64,000 nucleotides of DNA, taken from contig NZ_ATYW01000003.1 of NCBI RefSeq assembly GCF_000427885.1, positions 124,001-188,000 on the forward strand, written 5' to 3'. Positions 54,135 through 62,682 of the stretch are shown piece by piece. The translations under genes were made by a program, and so were the position numbers. Position 1 is the stretch's first letter. Each line of letters begins with the position of its first letter. A model generated the notes under the pieces. It did no database searches. It saw only the letters and a list, made by a program, of their open reading frames with translations, and was not told the DNA's origin. This DNA comes from Glycomyces tenuis DSM 44171 (lineage in GTDB: Bacteria > Actinomycetota > Actinomycetes > Mycobacteriales > Micromonosporaceae).

Positions 54135-54780
54135 GCCCCCCGCTTTCGACGGTCGAGGCCGGTGCTCTGCGGCGGCGTCTCGCGGGAATGGTGACGAATT
54201 GCCGCCCGCTTGCAAGCGCGTGCCTTCGGTGATGCCCCGAACAATAATTTTCATAGAGGCCGTGAATAGTTATTCGAATGCGCTGGATTAATATGTCGAA
54301 TGGCATTGAAATTGAGTGAGCAGTGGCGGCTGTGGGCATTTATTCGCCGGTTACTGCTGTGGCTGGAATAAACCAATGGGAGATATTGACCCTGTTTGCG
54401 GGCGTGAAATCACTGCTCAGACCCACTTCTATCCTCAGTGGAGTTTCTGACTGGATTGGTGCCGGAGTGGCGTCTCCGAAAAACCGCCCTTGAAACTGCT
54501 GACAGGATGATCTTGGTGTAGTAGTCTGACGAAGTCGACGTGAACATACTTGGCGAGTTGCATGCCACGGAGGTGGTCGATCGGCACGTGAATCGGGCGA
54601 TGCCCGCTCAGACGCCCCGAGAGGTGAAATCCTCAAGAGAAACGATTCACGAACTCGAGTCCGAGACCAGCCACAGTCCCCCGCATATCAGAACAAGGCC
54701 GCACGGCGGCGGAGCCCAGGAAGCACGAGCCGACCGAACCGTCGGCGCCATGCCGACACGACGGGCAGGATGGTATTCCC
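54135..54780. other. 646-bp AT-rich intergenic region upstream of the sigma factor gene
   Basis: From about 54230 to 54560 the sequence is much richer in A and T than the rest of the window (runs such as AACAATAATTTTCATA and GGATTAATATGTCGAATGG). Short frames are present but have no ribosome site or coding-like third positions. It probably holds the promoter(s) of the sigma gene (for example around GTGTAGTAGTCT, 54515-54526) or is the edge of acquired DNA. I could not identify an RNA or a terminator. Confidence 0.4.
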
Positions 54781-55578
54781 ATGGCGGACAGCAAGCAGAC
54801 CAAGGAAAAGAGAAGCGGCAACGAATATGCTCATCTTGCTCCGTTGTTCGAGGAGTTGGTGGGGTTGGCGGAGGGTGATCCGCGGCGGGCGGAGGTGCGT
54901 GAGGCGTTGGTGACGGGGTATCTGCCTCTGGCTGAGCATATTGCGCAGCGGTTTTCGGGGAAGGGGATCGCGCGTGATGATCTGGTGCAGGTGGCGTCGG
55001 TGGGTCTGATTCATGCGGTGGATCGGTTCGATCCGGGTCAGGGGGCGGATTTTCTGTCGTATGCGGTGCCGACGGTGATGGGGGAGGTGCGTCGGCATTT
55101 CCGGGATACGGCGTGGCCGATGCGGGTGCCGCGGCGGTTGCAGGAGTTGCGGTTGGCGATCAATCAGGGGAGTGCGGAGTTGGCGCAGGTGTTGGGTCGT
55201 CCGCCTTCGGATGGGGAGTTGGCTGAGCATTTGGGGGTGAGTGTGGCTGAGGTGGCGGAGGGTCTGGAGGCGCGGGCGGCGTATCGGGCGGTGTCGTTGG
55301 ATGAGGCGCCGTTCGAGGGTGCGGAGCGGGCGTCGTTGGCGGAGTCGGTGGGGGTCGAGGATGCGGGGTTGGCGTTGGTGGAGAATCATGAGTCCCTCGT
55401 TCCTCTGATTCAGGAGTTGCCCTCTCGTGAGCGGCGGATTTTGGCGTTGCGGTATTTCGGGGATATGACGCAGACGCAGATCGCCCAGGAGGTGGGGATC
55501 TCGCAGATGCATGTGTCGCGGTTGTTGAACCGGATGTTGGAGGAGTTGCGCGAGGGCCTCACCAACACCCCGGCATGA
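54781..55578 (+). CDS. SigB/SigF-type stress or sporulation sigma factor
   Basis: The 265-residue sigma-70 protein has region 2 (DDLVQVASVGLIHAVDRFDP, then VRRHFRDTAWPMRVPRR), region 3 (GRPPSDGELAEHLGVSVAEV) and region 4 (LPSRERRILALRYFGDMTQT then QEVGISQMHVSRLLNRML). It lacks region 1.1, as in the SigB/F group controlled by anti-sigma kinases. Codons ~16-250 end almost always in G or T (gtg, ttg, gcg, gat, ggg), whereas all neighbours prefer C; the first and last few codons are normal. This marks it as acquired or recombined. The convergent MEDS-ATPase/STAS genes are its probable control module. Confidence 0.9.
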   Translation: MADSKQTKEKRSGNEYAHLAPLFEELVGLAEGDPRRAEVREALVTGYLPLAEHIAQRFSGKGIARDDLVQVASVGLIHAVDRFDPGQGADFLSYAVPTVMGEVRRHFRDTAWPMRVPRRLQELRLAINQGSAELAQVLGRPPSDGELAEHLGVSVAEVAEGLEARAAYRAVSLDEAPFEGAERASLAESVGVEDAGLALVENHESLVPLIQELPSRERRILALRYFGDMTQTQIAQEVGISQMHVSRLLNRMLEELREGLTNTPA

Positions 55579-55589
55579 GCGCCCGAGCC

Positions 55590-56540
55590 TTACCGCTCGG
55601 GCAGCCGCAGGTAGATCCGCACGGTCGTCCCCTGCGGGCCGGTGTGCATGCGGACCAGGTCGGCGACCTGGTTGACCAGCAGCAGCCCCCGCCCGTAATG
55701 CTCCGAATCGTCGCTGGGGCGGCGCCCCACGAGCGGGTCGGTGATCTGCCCCGCGTCGTTGACCTCGCAGACCAGGTGCCCGCCGTCGGTCCACACGCGG
55801 AAGGTGCCGACCCCGCCGCCGTGGTGGATGCTGTTCGTGAGCAGCTCGGTCAGGGCGATCTCGAGGTCGATGAGCTGCATCGCCGACAGCCCGACCCTCC
55901 GCCCGTACGCCGTGGCGAACCAGCGCGCGTTGTCGAGCGTGGCGAGATCGGCGGCGCGCTCGATGGCCGACCGCGGCGGGAGCGCGAACGGCCGGTTGCA
56001 GTCGGCCAGGACGCGGTCCGGATCGTACCGGTCGCTGGGGCGACGGCCGGCGTGATCGATCAGAACGGGATGGGTGGCCTCGGCGTCGGTGATGATCCGC
56101 TGATCGAGCCCTTTGGCGTCGTAAGGGCACAGCTTGGTGACGGGGCGGCCGTTGAACGCGAGGTTGAGCAGCGCCTCGTGCTGGACGCAGGCGGTGTACT
56201 CGTCCTCGCTGCGGCCGGGCCAGATCGGTTCGCCGATGATGCGCACCCGGCGGTCGGGGTGCGCGTCGGTGAAGGCGTGCAGCACCCCGGGGATGATCCG
56301 CCCCGGGTTGGCGCCCACCTCGCCCATGTCGACCAGGAGGACGCGTTCGGCGGTGCCGCCGAGTGCGCTCCGGATGGACTCCAGGTTGCGCTTCGGCACG
56401 GCGACCGCCACCGGCTCGTCGGCGGAGAGGCCCTTGTCGATGAACGGGATGGTGCCGTTCAAGTACTCGTCGTCACTGGAGTAGAACAGCGCCGGGTGCT
56501 CAAACGGTTCCTCTGCCTCGACTGGGGGCGCTGAGGTCAT
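55590..56540 (-). CDS. MEDS-domain and HATPase protein: RsbW-like anti-sigma kinase
   Basis: The 316-residue protein has an N-terminal MEDS sensory domain (ALFYSSDDEYLNGTIPFIDK) and a C-terminal GHKL ATPase with N box ELLTNSIHHGGG, VCEVNDAGQITDP and GRGLLLVNQVADLV. There is no phosphoacceptor histidine domain, so it is likely an anti-sigma factor/serine kinase. The ATG at 56540 overlaps the STAS gene stop (ATGA), with AAAGGAG before it. It is convergent with the sigma gene, 11 bp apart. Confidence 0.8.
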   Translation of the reverse strand: MTSAPPVEAEEPFEHPALFYSSDDEYLNGTIPFIDKGLSADEPVAVAVPKRNLESIRSALGGTAERVLLVDMGEVGANPGRIIPGVLHAFTDAHPDRRVRIIGEPIWPGRSEDEYTACVQHEALLNLAFNGRPVTKLCPYDAKGLDQRIITDAEATHPVLIDHAGRRPSDRYDPDRVLADCNRPFALPPRSAIERAADLATLDNARWFATAYGRRVGLSAMQLIDLEIALTELLTNSIHHGGGVGTFRVWTDGGHLVCEVNDAGQITDPLVGRRPSDDSEHYGRGLLLVNQVADLVRMHTGPQGTTVRIYLRLPER

Positions 56541-56947
56541 TGGTCTCCTTTGAAGATGATCGCGGAAGCGCCGTCGGGCCACAGGACCTGCATCACCCGG
56601 AGCAGAGCGGCCGGAGCGTTCTGCACCACGAACCGGCGCCCCTCGGGCAGCAGGGCCGCGACGTCCACCAGCAGCGCGGTGCCGCGGACGTCGATGAAGC
56701 TCAGCCCGGACAGGTCCAGCCGGATCTCGTCGCCGCGGCCCGACGCGCGCCGCAGCGCCCGCTCCCAGGCCTCGTGGCCGTTCAAGTCGATCTCACCGGC
56801 GACCCGCAGGCCGACGGCTCCTCGTTCGCCGTATTCAGTGATGCGCAACGGACGGTCCAAGTGTCGCTCCTCGGCTAGGGGTGGGTACGGCGTCCGCGTA
56901 CTGGGCACGCGAGTGTCCGACAGCTCGTCGACCGCGTGTTCTGCCAT
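56537..56947 (-). CDS. STAS-domain anti-anti-sigma-like protein without the phosphorylatable serine
   Basis: The 136-residue protein has a disordered N-terminus (~35 residues) and a STAS domain (GAVGLRVAGEIDLNGHEAWE, IRLDLSGLSFIDVRGTALLV). In SpoIIAA/RsbV the block reads DSSG, with the Ser phosphorylated by the anti-sigma kinase; here it is DVRG, so the switch cannot work by phosphorylation at that site. The ATG at 56947 follows GGAAGTGAAG. It is translated just before, and coupled to, the ATPase gene, forming a partner-switch pair. Confidence 0.8.
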   Translation of the reverse strand: MAEHAVDELSDTRVPSTRTPYPPLAEERHLDRPLRITEYGERGAVGLRVAGEIDLNGHEAWERALRRASGRGDEIRLDLSGLSFIDVRGTALLVDVAALLPEGRRFVVQNAPAALLRVMQVLWPDGASAIIFKGDQ

Positions 56948-57208
56948 CGCTTCACTTCCGTATGGCCGCTGCATCCTGGTGACGCTCTCGGAAGCCGACG
57001 CCTCCCTGTTCCCCGCGCGGCGGAGTGAGGAGGCCGACGCGCCAACGGCGCCCGCCTTACCGGTCCGGAGACCTCCGGCCGAAGGCAGAGGCGACCCGTT
57101 GCGACCTCGAATACTACCACCGGGTGCCGATACGGCACCATGCGCGCATGTCCGCCTCGACCGGGAGAGGCGGCCCGCCCGCCGCGCGAGCGGGCCCGCC
57201 GTCCGTGG

Positions 57209-57799
57209 TCAGAACACGTAGCCGGCGCAGCTGACGGAGACCTCTGCGAGCGCCGCGTCCTCTTCTTCCGAGCCGACCTCGGTGCCGTAGTAGGTCTGGA
57301 GGTCGTCGAGGCACGTCTGCATCGCCTCGATCTCGCCCACCTGCGACTCCAGGTCGCTCACCTGGCCTTCGAGCTCGGCGACCTGGTCTTCGGCCTCGGT
57401 GAGCTGGCTTTCGAGCTCCTCGGCGTCGGCGACCCGGCCTTCGAGATCGTCGATGGTCGAGGCCCGCTCGTCGGCCAGGTTCTCGGCGTCCTCGGTCTTC
57501 CCGTTCGCCTGGAACCACAGGATCCCGAACAGCACGGCGCCGACGAAGCACAGCGCCGAGGCGATGGCCAGCACCGGCAGGACCGGCGAGGACTTCGGCC
57601 CCCGCGGCGGGCCCGGCGGCAAGGGGCCCGGAGGCTGCGCCACCGGCTGCGTCGGCTGGTACGACGTCGTCGGCTGCGGCGGCTGGGGCTGCGGCGAGTA
57701 GCCGGGCGCGCCCGGCGACTGCGGTTGCTGATACGGCTGTTGCTGCTGGTTGTCGCCTGAGTCGCCGAAACTGTACTGGGGCGGCTGCGAATAGGCCAT
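57209..57799 (-). CDS. Single-pass membrane protein with Pro/Gln-rich N-terminus and extracellular coiled coil
   Basis: The 196-residue protein has ~70 residues rich in Pro, Gln and Tyr (QQQQPYQQPQSPGAPGYSPQ), one membrane segment (~residues 74-96), a coiled coil (~100-160; TIDDLEGRVADAEELESQL) and a C-terminal part with two cysteines (MQTC, SCAGYVF). The topology is N-in, coiled coil outside. The function is unknown. The ATG at 57799 is used. The 260-bp gap on its left (56948-57208) shows no gene. Confidence 0.7.
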   Translation of the reverse strand: MAYSQPPQYSFGDSGDNQQQQPYQQPQSPGAPGYSPQPQPPQPTTSYQPTQPVAQPPGPLPPGPPRGPKSSPVLPVLAIASALCFVGAVLFGILWFQANGKTEDAENLADERASTIDDLEGRVADAEELESQLTEAEDQVAELEGQVSDLESQVGEIEAMQTCLDDLQTYYGTEVGSEEEDAALAEVSVSCAGYVF

Positions 57800-57960
57800 G
57801 ATGAGGGCTCCAAACCTATGGGGGCACTGCAAGCCCATTTTAGTGCGGTTCTGCCAGTCCGACGCCGGGGAGGATCCCGCGGTTCCGTGTCACGGGGCGC
57901 CTTCGCCCGTGATGAGCTGCGGCCGCTCCGTCACTCGTCCCGAATCCGAGGCCCGGGCGG

Positions 57961-60054
57961 TCAGGCCGCGCGGGCGCGCCCGCGCCACAGCAGCCAGATG
58001 AAGTACGGCGTCCCGATCAGCGCGCACACCAGGCCGGCCGGGATCTGCGCCGGGGCGATCACCGTGCGGCCCAGAGTGTCCGCGACGCTCACCAGCAGCA
58101 CTCCCAAGAGGACCGACACCGGCAGCACCCGCGTGTGGCGCGAGCCCACGAGCCCCCTCGCCAGATGCGGCGCGACCAGGCCCACGAACGCGATCACCCC
58201 GACCACGGCCACGGCCGCCGCCGTCAGCACCGCCGCCGCGGCCAGCAGCAGCAAGCGGGTCCGCTCCAGGCGGACGCCGAGCACCCGAGGCGTGTCGTCG
58301 TCCAGCGACAGCAGGTCGATCTCGCGGCGGCGCGAGACCAGGAACGGCACGATCACCACCAGGGCCGCGGCCAGCGGGATGAGCCGGTCCGCGGTGCGCC
58401 CGTACGTGGTGCCCGACAGCCAGGTCATCGCCTTCGGCGTGTTCCACGGATCGGAGTACAGGATGATGAGCGTGACGACCGCCATGCCGAACGCGGCGGC
58501 GCCGATGCCGATGAGGACCAGCCTGGAGGTGTCCAGGCCCCCGCGCCACGCCAGCGAGTAGACGATCGCGAAGGCCCCGAGGCCGCCGACCGCCGCGAAC
58601 GCGGTGACCGTCCACGATCCGGCGTCCGGCGCGAGCGTGATGACCGCGACCGCGCCCACCCCGGCCCCGGCGGTGACGCCGATGATGCCCGGCTCGGCGA
58701 GCGGGTTGCGGCACACGCCCTGCGTGACCGCTCCGGCGGCGGCCAGGGCCGCGCCCGCGAGCACCGCCGCGAGCACGCGCGGGTAGCGCTGGTCGATGAT
58801 CCACGTGTAGGCCGAGCCGGTGCGGCCCTGCACCCAGTTCCAGATGTCGCCGCCCAAGAGCAGCTGATCGCCCATGAGCATCCCGGCGACCACCGCCGCG
58901 GCGGCGGCCGCCGACAGCCCGGCGACGATGAGGCCGAACGCGAGCCGGCCGCGGTTCGCCGCGCCGTGGAGCATCGCCGGGCGGTCCTCGCCGCCCGCGC
59001 CGGTCATCCGGCGCGCCAGCCACACCATGACGGTCACGCCGAGCAGCGTGGTCGCCACCCCGACCGGGATGAAGACGCCGCGTTCGGCGCCGACCGCCGC
59101 CCGCAGCGCCACGTCGGCGCCGACGATGACGACCGCCCCGCACAGGCCGCTGAACGGCAGCAGGACCCTGTGCGGCATGAGGCCGGGCACGCGCTGGGCG
59201 ACCAGGCGCGCCGCGACCGGCGCGGCCAGTCCGGCGAAGCCGATCGGGCCGGCCACGGTCACCGCGCACGCGGCCAGGAGCAGCGCGGCCACGACCGCGA
59301 GGAGCCGGGTGCGCCTGACGTGGACGCCGAGGCTGGAGGCGGTGTCGTCGCCCAGGCGCATGATGTCGAGCTTGGCGCCGATCGCGACGGCGCCTCCCAC
59401 GGCGAGGACCACCAGCGGCGCGGTCTGGAGGATCGGCGCGAAGCCGGTGAGCGTCAGGTTCCCCGAGCCCCACGCGAACAGGCCGATCGTCTCCTGCTGG
59501 AACAAGATGAGCAGGAGTGAGACCATGGCGTTCGCGGCCATCGCGGTCGCCGAGCCGGCGAGGATGAGCCTGGTGGTGGCCGAGCCGCCGCCCGATGCCA
59601 TGGCGAGCACGAGCGCCGCGGTGGCGATCGCGCCGAGGAAGGCCACGCCGACGCCCGAGAGCAGCGGCAGCGAGATGCCGAAGGCGGCGACGACGGTGAC
59701 GGCCAGGTACGCCCCGGCGTTCACCGCGAGCGTGTCGGGGCTGGCCAGGGGGTTGCGGGCGACCGACTGGAGCAGGCCGCCCGAGACGCCCAGGGCGATG
59801 CCGACGAGGACGCCCGCGGCCAGGCGCGGCAGGCGGGCCCCTGACAGGACGTTCCACACTCCCTGGTCGGCCGCGCCGACGAGCAGGCGCAGCAGGTCGC
59901 CGGTGTCGACCGCCGAGGTGCCCTGCGTGAGGTGGAGAGCCGCCAGCGCGACCAGGACCCCGGCGGTGACAGTGAACATCGTCGCCGTAGGAAGGAAGCG
60001 GGTGCTCGCGGCCGGGGTCTCCGGTCGCGCCGGCGGTGTCAGGGTGCGGCTCAA
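57961..60054 (-). CDS. Fused FecCD-type iron-siderophore ABC permease
   Basis: The 697-residue protein is two FecCD permeases in tandem, about 18-20 membrane segments, as in FhuB. Each half has the GxxLQxxxRNPLAxP motif (GLLQSVARNPLASPDTLAVN and AVTQGVCRNPLAEPGIIGV) and the ATPase-contact loop (GPIGFAGLAAP and GVIAFVGLVAPHLAR). It passes ferric siderophore through the membrane. The TTG at 60054 overlaps the stop of the binding-protein gene (TTGA), so the two are coupled. The separate-subunit form is more usual in this phylum. Confidence 0.93.
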   Translation of the reverse strand: MSRTLTPPARPETPAASTRFLPTATMFTVTAGVLVALAALHLTQGTSAVDTGDLLRLLVGAADQGVWNVLSGARLPRLAAGVLVGIALGVSGGLLQSVARNPLASPDTLAVNAGAYLAVTVVAAFGISLPLLSGVGVAFLGAIATAALVLAMASGGGSATTRLILAGSATAMAANAMVSLLLILFQQETIGLFAWGSGNLTLTGFAPILQTAPLVVLAVGGAVAIGAKLDIMRLGDDTASSLGVHVRRTRLLAVVAALLLAACAVTVAGPIGFAGLAAPVAARLVAQRVPGLMPHRVLLPFSGLCGAVVIVGADVALRAAVGAERGVFIPVGVATTLLGVTVMVWLARRMTGAGGEDRPAMLHGAANRGRLAFGLIVAGLSAAAAAAVVAGMLMGDQLLLGGDIWNWVQGRTGSAYTWIIDQRYPRVLAAVLAGAALAAAGAVTQGVCRNPLAEPGIIGVTAGAGVGAVAVITLAPDAGSWTVTAFAAVGGLGAFAIVYSLAWRGGLDTSRLVLIGIGAAAFGMAVVTLIILYSDPWNTPKAMTWLSGTTYGRTADRLIPLAAALVVIVPFLVSRRREIDLLSLDDDTPRVLGVRLERTRLLLLAAAAVLTAAAVAVVGVIAFVGLVAPHLARGLVGSRHTRVLPVSVLLGVLLVSVADTLGRTVIAPAQIPAGLVCALIGTPYFIWLLWRGRARAA

Positions 60055-61046
60055 CTCGCGTAGACCTCGGCGTAGAAGTCGAGGAAGAGCTCGCACGAGC
60101 GCGGGCCGCCGAACATCCAGGCGCCGTCGGGCACCTTGTACAGCTCGCCCTCCTCGACGAACGACAGGCCGTCCCAGATGGCGTTGCCCGCGAGCGTCTC
60201 GGTGAAGATGCCGTCCCCGGCCGAGTCGTTGTAGATGAACTTGAGCTCGGTCTCGGTGAACTGGGCCATGCCCTCGACGTCGGTGGCGCCCAGGCCCCAG
60301 AGCTCGTCGGTCTCGCCGGTCCAGGCGTTCGTCAGCCCGACGGCCCCGGCGAGCGCGCCGGGCATGGATCCGGCGCCGAAGGGCCGGATGGAGATCGTCG
60401 AGCCGTCGTCCCAGGCGTCGGCGAACAGGTACGGGGTCTCGCCGGTGCCGGCGGCCTCGATCGCGGAGGCGACCTCCTCGACCTTCGCGTCGAAGTCGGC
60501 TAGGAGCGCCTCGGCCTCGTCGTTCCTGCCCAGCAGGTCGGCGATCATGGTGACGTCGGACTTCAGGCGGGCGACGTTGTCGGCCGCGTCCGAGCCCTGG
60601 ACGACCAGGACCGTGGTGAACTCCTCGAGCTGGGGGATGAGGGCCTCGTCGTCGGTCTCCATGATGACCAGGTCCGGGCTGAGCCCGGCGATGGAGTCGA
60701 CGGACGGCTCCTGGCGGGTGCCGACTTCGGCGACGGTGTCGTCGAGCGGCACGGCCGTGCCGACCCAGGTCCGGTAGCCCTCGACGTCGGCGGCGCCGGC
60801 GGGCATGAGGCCGAGGCTGGCGACGATCTCGGTCTCGGCCCATTCGAGGGTCACGACGGTCTCGGCGGGCGCTTCGAGCTCGACGGTCTCGCCGCGGGCG
60901 TCCACGGTGGAGACCGGCCCGGCCGCGGCGGCGGTCTCGTCGTCGCCTCCGCCGGTCTCCTCGGTGGTGCCGCAGGCGGCGGTGGCGAGGAGGGCCGCCG
61001 CGGCGAGTGCCGCGGGCACGGCGGCGCGCAGGTGGTGGTTCGTCAT
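60051..61046 (-). CDS. Iron-siderophore ABC transporter substrate-binding lipoprotein
   Basis: The 331-residue class III binding protein has a lipoprotein signal ending ALLATAAC (lipidated Cys25), a first lobe with VVTLEWAETEIVASLGLMP, the linker helix region and a second lobe (EGMAQFTETELKFIYNDSAG). It captures ferric siderophore outside the membrane. It is the middle gene of an ATPase-binding protein-permease operon on the minus strand. Confidence 0.92.
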   Translation of the reverse strand: MTNHHLRAAVPAALAAAALLATAACGTTEETGGGDDETAAAAGPVSTVDARGETVELEAPAETVVTLEWAETEIVASLGLMPAGAADVEGYRTWVGTAVPLDDTVAEVGTRQEPSVDSIAGLSPDLVIMETDDEALIPQLEEFTTVLVVQGSDAADNVARLKSDVTMIADLLGRNDEAEALLADFDAKVEEVASAIEAAGTGETPYLFADAWDDGSTISIRPFGAGSMPGALAGAVGLTNAWTGETDELWGLGATDVEGMAQFTETELKFIYNDSAGDGIFTETLAGNAIWDGLSFVEEGELYKVPDGAWMFGGPRSCELFLDFYAEVYAS

Positions 61047-61058
61047 CGGGTTCCTTCG

Positions 61059-61880
61059 TTATTCGGCGGCGGCCACGAGCCGTCGGCTGTGCTTGCCGAT
61101 GGGGCGGGTCGTGAGCAGACCGGTGGTGGGATCGGTGTCGACCTCGATGTCGATGCCGTAGGCGGTGGTGAGGTTCGCGGGGGTGAGGACCTCGGCGGGC
61201 GTGCCGGCGGCCTTGACGCGGCCGTCGTGGAGCAGGACGGCGCGGTCGGCGACGGCGGCGGCCTGGTCGAGGTCGTGGAGGACGACGCCGACGGCGGTGC
61301 CGTGCTCGTCGGCCAGGTCGCGGATGAGGTCGAGGATCTCCACCTGGTAGCGCAGGTCGAGATAGGTGGTGGGCTCGTCGAGCAGGAGCGTGTCGGTGTC
61401 CTGGGCGAGGCAGGAGGCGAGCCAGACCCGCTGGCGCTCACCGCCGGAGAGCGTCTCGAGGCCGCGCTCGGCCATGTCGGCGACGCCGCAGATGTCCATG
61501 GCCCGGTCGACGGCGGCGGGGCCGTCCTCGTCGCCCGAGCGCCAGCGGCCCCGGTAGGGGTGGCGCCCGTAGCCGACGACGTCGACGACGCGGACACCGC
61601 CGGGCACGGGCCTGGACTGGGCGAGCAGGGAGACGCGCCGGGCGAAGTCCTTGGGGCCCAGAGCGGCGGCGAGCGTGCCGTCGGCGAAGGCGATCTCGCC
61701 GGCGCTCGGCCGGTGGAGCCGGGCCAGGGAGCGCAGCAGGGTGGACTTGCCGCTGCCGTTGGGGCCGAGGAGGGCGGTGACCTCGCCGCCGCGCAGTTCG
61801 ATGTCGGCGCCGTGCACGACGGTCTCGCCGAAGTAGGCGAGTTCCAGGGCGCGGCCGCTCAGTCCGGCGTCGTCAAGCAT
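61059..61880 (-). CDS. Iron-siderophore ABC transporter ATPase (FecE/FhuC-like)
   Basis: The 273-residue ATPase has Walker A GPNGSGKST, the Q-loop LLAQSRPVPGG, signature LSGGERQRV, Walker B TLLLDEPTTYLDL and the switch His in VVLHDLDQ. It powers the fused permease. It is the first gene of the operon, and an IdeR-like box lies directly before its ATG, so the transcript leader must be only a few bases long. Low iron should induce the whole operon. Confidence 0.94.
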   Translation of the reverse strand: MLDDAGLSGRALELAYFGETVVHGADIELRGGEVTALLGPNGSGKSTLLRSLARLHRPSAGEIAFADGTLAAALGPKDFARRVSLLAQSRPVPGGVRVVDVVGYGRHPYRGRWRSGDEDGPAAVDRAMDICGVADMAERGLETLSGGERQRVWLASCLAQDTDTLLLDEPTTYLDLRYQVEILDLIRDLADEHGTAVGVVLHDLDQAAAVADRAVLLHDGRVKAAGTPAEVLTPANLTTAYGIDIEVDTDPTTGLLTTRPIGKHSRRLVAAAE

Positions 61881-61899
61881 GTAGGTAAGGCTAGCCTAT
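61881..61899. promoter_or_regulatory. DtxR/IdeR-type iron box of the ABC importer operon
   Basis: GTAGGTAAGGCTAGCCTAT matches 15 of 19 positions of TTAGGTTAGGCTAACCTAA. It abuts the ATPase start codon and contains a possible -10 (TAGGCT on the minus strand, 61893-61898), so bound repressor would cover the transcription start. Confidence 0.7.
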
Positions 61900-62029
61900 C
61901 TTTTCGGCTCGGCGAAAGAGGGCGGCCGCCGCAGAGGCGAAGATGACACGCGAGCGGGTGAATCCCGTGCCGCGCTATGGACTTGCCGTGACATATCGGG
62001 TCGACTGGTTCTGGACGGCGGTGTGCCGG

Positions 62030-62055
62030 CGCACCCCGTGCCGGTGCGGGGTGCG
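62030..62055 (+). repeat. Hairpin in the leader of the excisionase-like gene
   Basis: CGCACCCCG (62030-62038) and CGGGGTGCG (62047-62055) form a perfect 9-bp stem with an 8-nt loop, 41 bp before the ATG. It may be a terminator protecting the small gene from upstream transcription or a translation control. Confidence 0.45.
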
Positions 62056-62096
62056 GCTTCGCGGCCCGAGGGACCGCCGTAGAGGAAAGGACGAGC

Positions 62097-62345
62097 ATGA
62101 CACCGGATGTGAAGGTGGAGCCTTCGAGTGTCGCCATGGACGAGATCTGGACCGTCGAGCGCGTCAAGGCGCTCGGGGTCATGACGAACGTCGAGACGGC
62201 CGCGCAGATCCTCGGGATCGGGCGGACGGTCGCCTACCGGCTGGCCAAGGACGGCGAGTTCCCCGTCCAGGTCCTCAGGATCGGGCACAGCTACCGGGTT
62301 CCGGTACTGCGCCTGCTCGAACTGCTCGGCGCCGAGGAGGGGTAG
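62097..62345 (+). CDS. Small excisionase/AlpA-like helix-turn-helix protein
   Basis: The 82-residue protein has a MerR/HTH_17-type winged helix: MTNVETAAQILGIGRTVAYR, then LAKDGEFPVQVLRIGHSYRV. Such domains occur in excisionases and in small actinobacterial regulators. No integrase, att-like repeat or other mobile gene is nearby, so it is probably a stand-alone DNA-binding protein. GAAAGGA precedes the ATG at 62097. Confidence 0.82.
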   Translation: MTPDVKVEPSSVAMDEIWTVERVKALGVMTNVETAAQILGIGRTVAYRLAKDGEFPVQVLRIGHSYRVPVLRLLELLGAEEG

Positions 62346-62383
62346 GCGCCGCCGGTGCCGCGAGGGGGCGCGGCACCGGGCGG

Positions 62384-62650
62384 TCACCGCCGCTTCTTGT
62401 GCTTGAAGTGCACGAACAGGCGGCCGAAGTTCTTGGAGTCCTTGTCGACGCGGTGGTAGAGCGCCTTGACGTCCTTCTGGTCGAGGAACCGCAGCACCTT
62501 CTTCTTGAGCTGCCCCGAGCCCTTGCCGGGGATGATCTCGACGGTGTCGATCCTCTTCGCGATCGCCTCGTCGATGACGTCCCGCAGCGCGCGGTCGATC
62601 TGGTCGCCCTTGTTGTAGATGTCGTGCAGGTCCAGCACCAGTTTCGCCAT
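62384..62650 (-). CDS. Smr-domain protein (MutS2 C-terminal-like), stand-alone
   Basis: The 88-residue protein is almost only an Smr domain: LVLDLHDIYNKGDQIDRAL with the LDLHG-type start, VEIIPGKGSGQLKKKV with the HGKG-like loop, and a basic C-terminus HFKHKKRR. Smr domains nick or bind DNA or RNA. The catalytic-type LDLH Asp-His is present; the second loop reads PGKGSG, where HGKG is typical. The ATG at 62650 lies 32 bp after the transporter gene on the same strand. Confidence 0.75.
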   Translation of the reverse strand: MAKLVLDLHDIYNKGDQIDRALRDVIDEAIAKRIDTVEIIPGKGSGQLKKKVLRFLDQKDVKALYHRVDKDSKNFGRLFVHFKHKKRR

Positions 62651-62682
62651 GCGTCGAGCTTGCCAGAACCGGCGGTGGGCCG

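Noticed and set aside
54340-54636. Possible 98-aa gene on the minus strand in the AT-rich gap
   Set aside because: No ribosome site, no domain and no third-position bias; it is an open frame by chance.
62097-62345. Excisionase marking an integrated mobile element
   Set aside because: No integrase, att-like direct repeats, tRNA gene or GC shift nearby. It is better read as a stand-alone small HTH protein.
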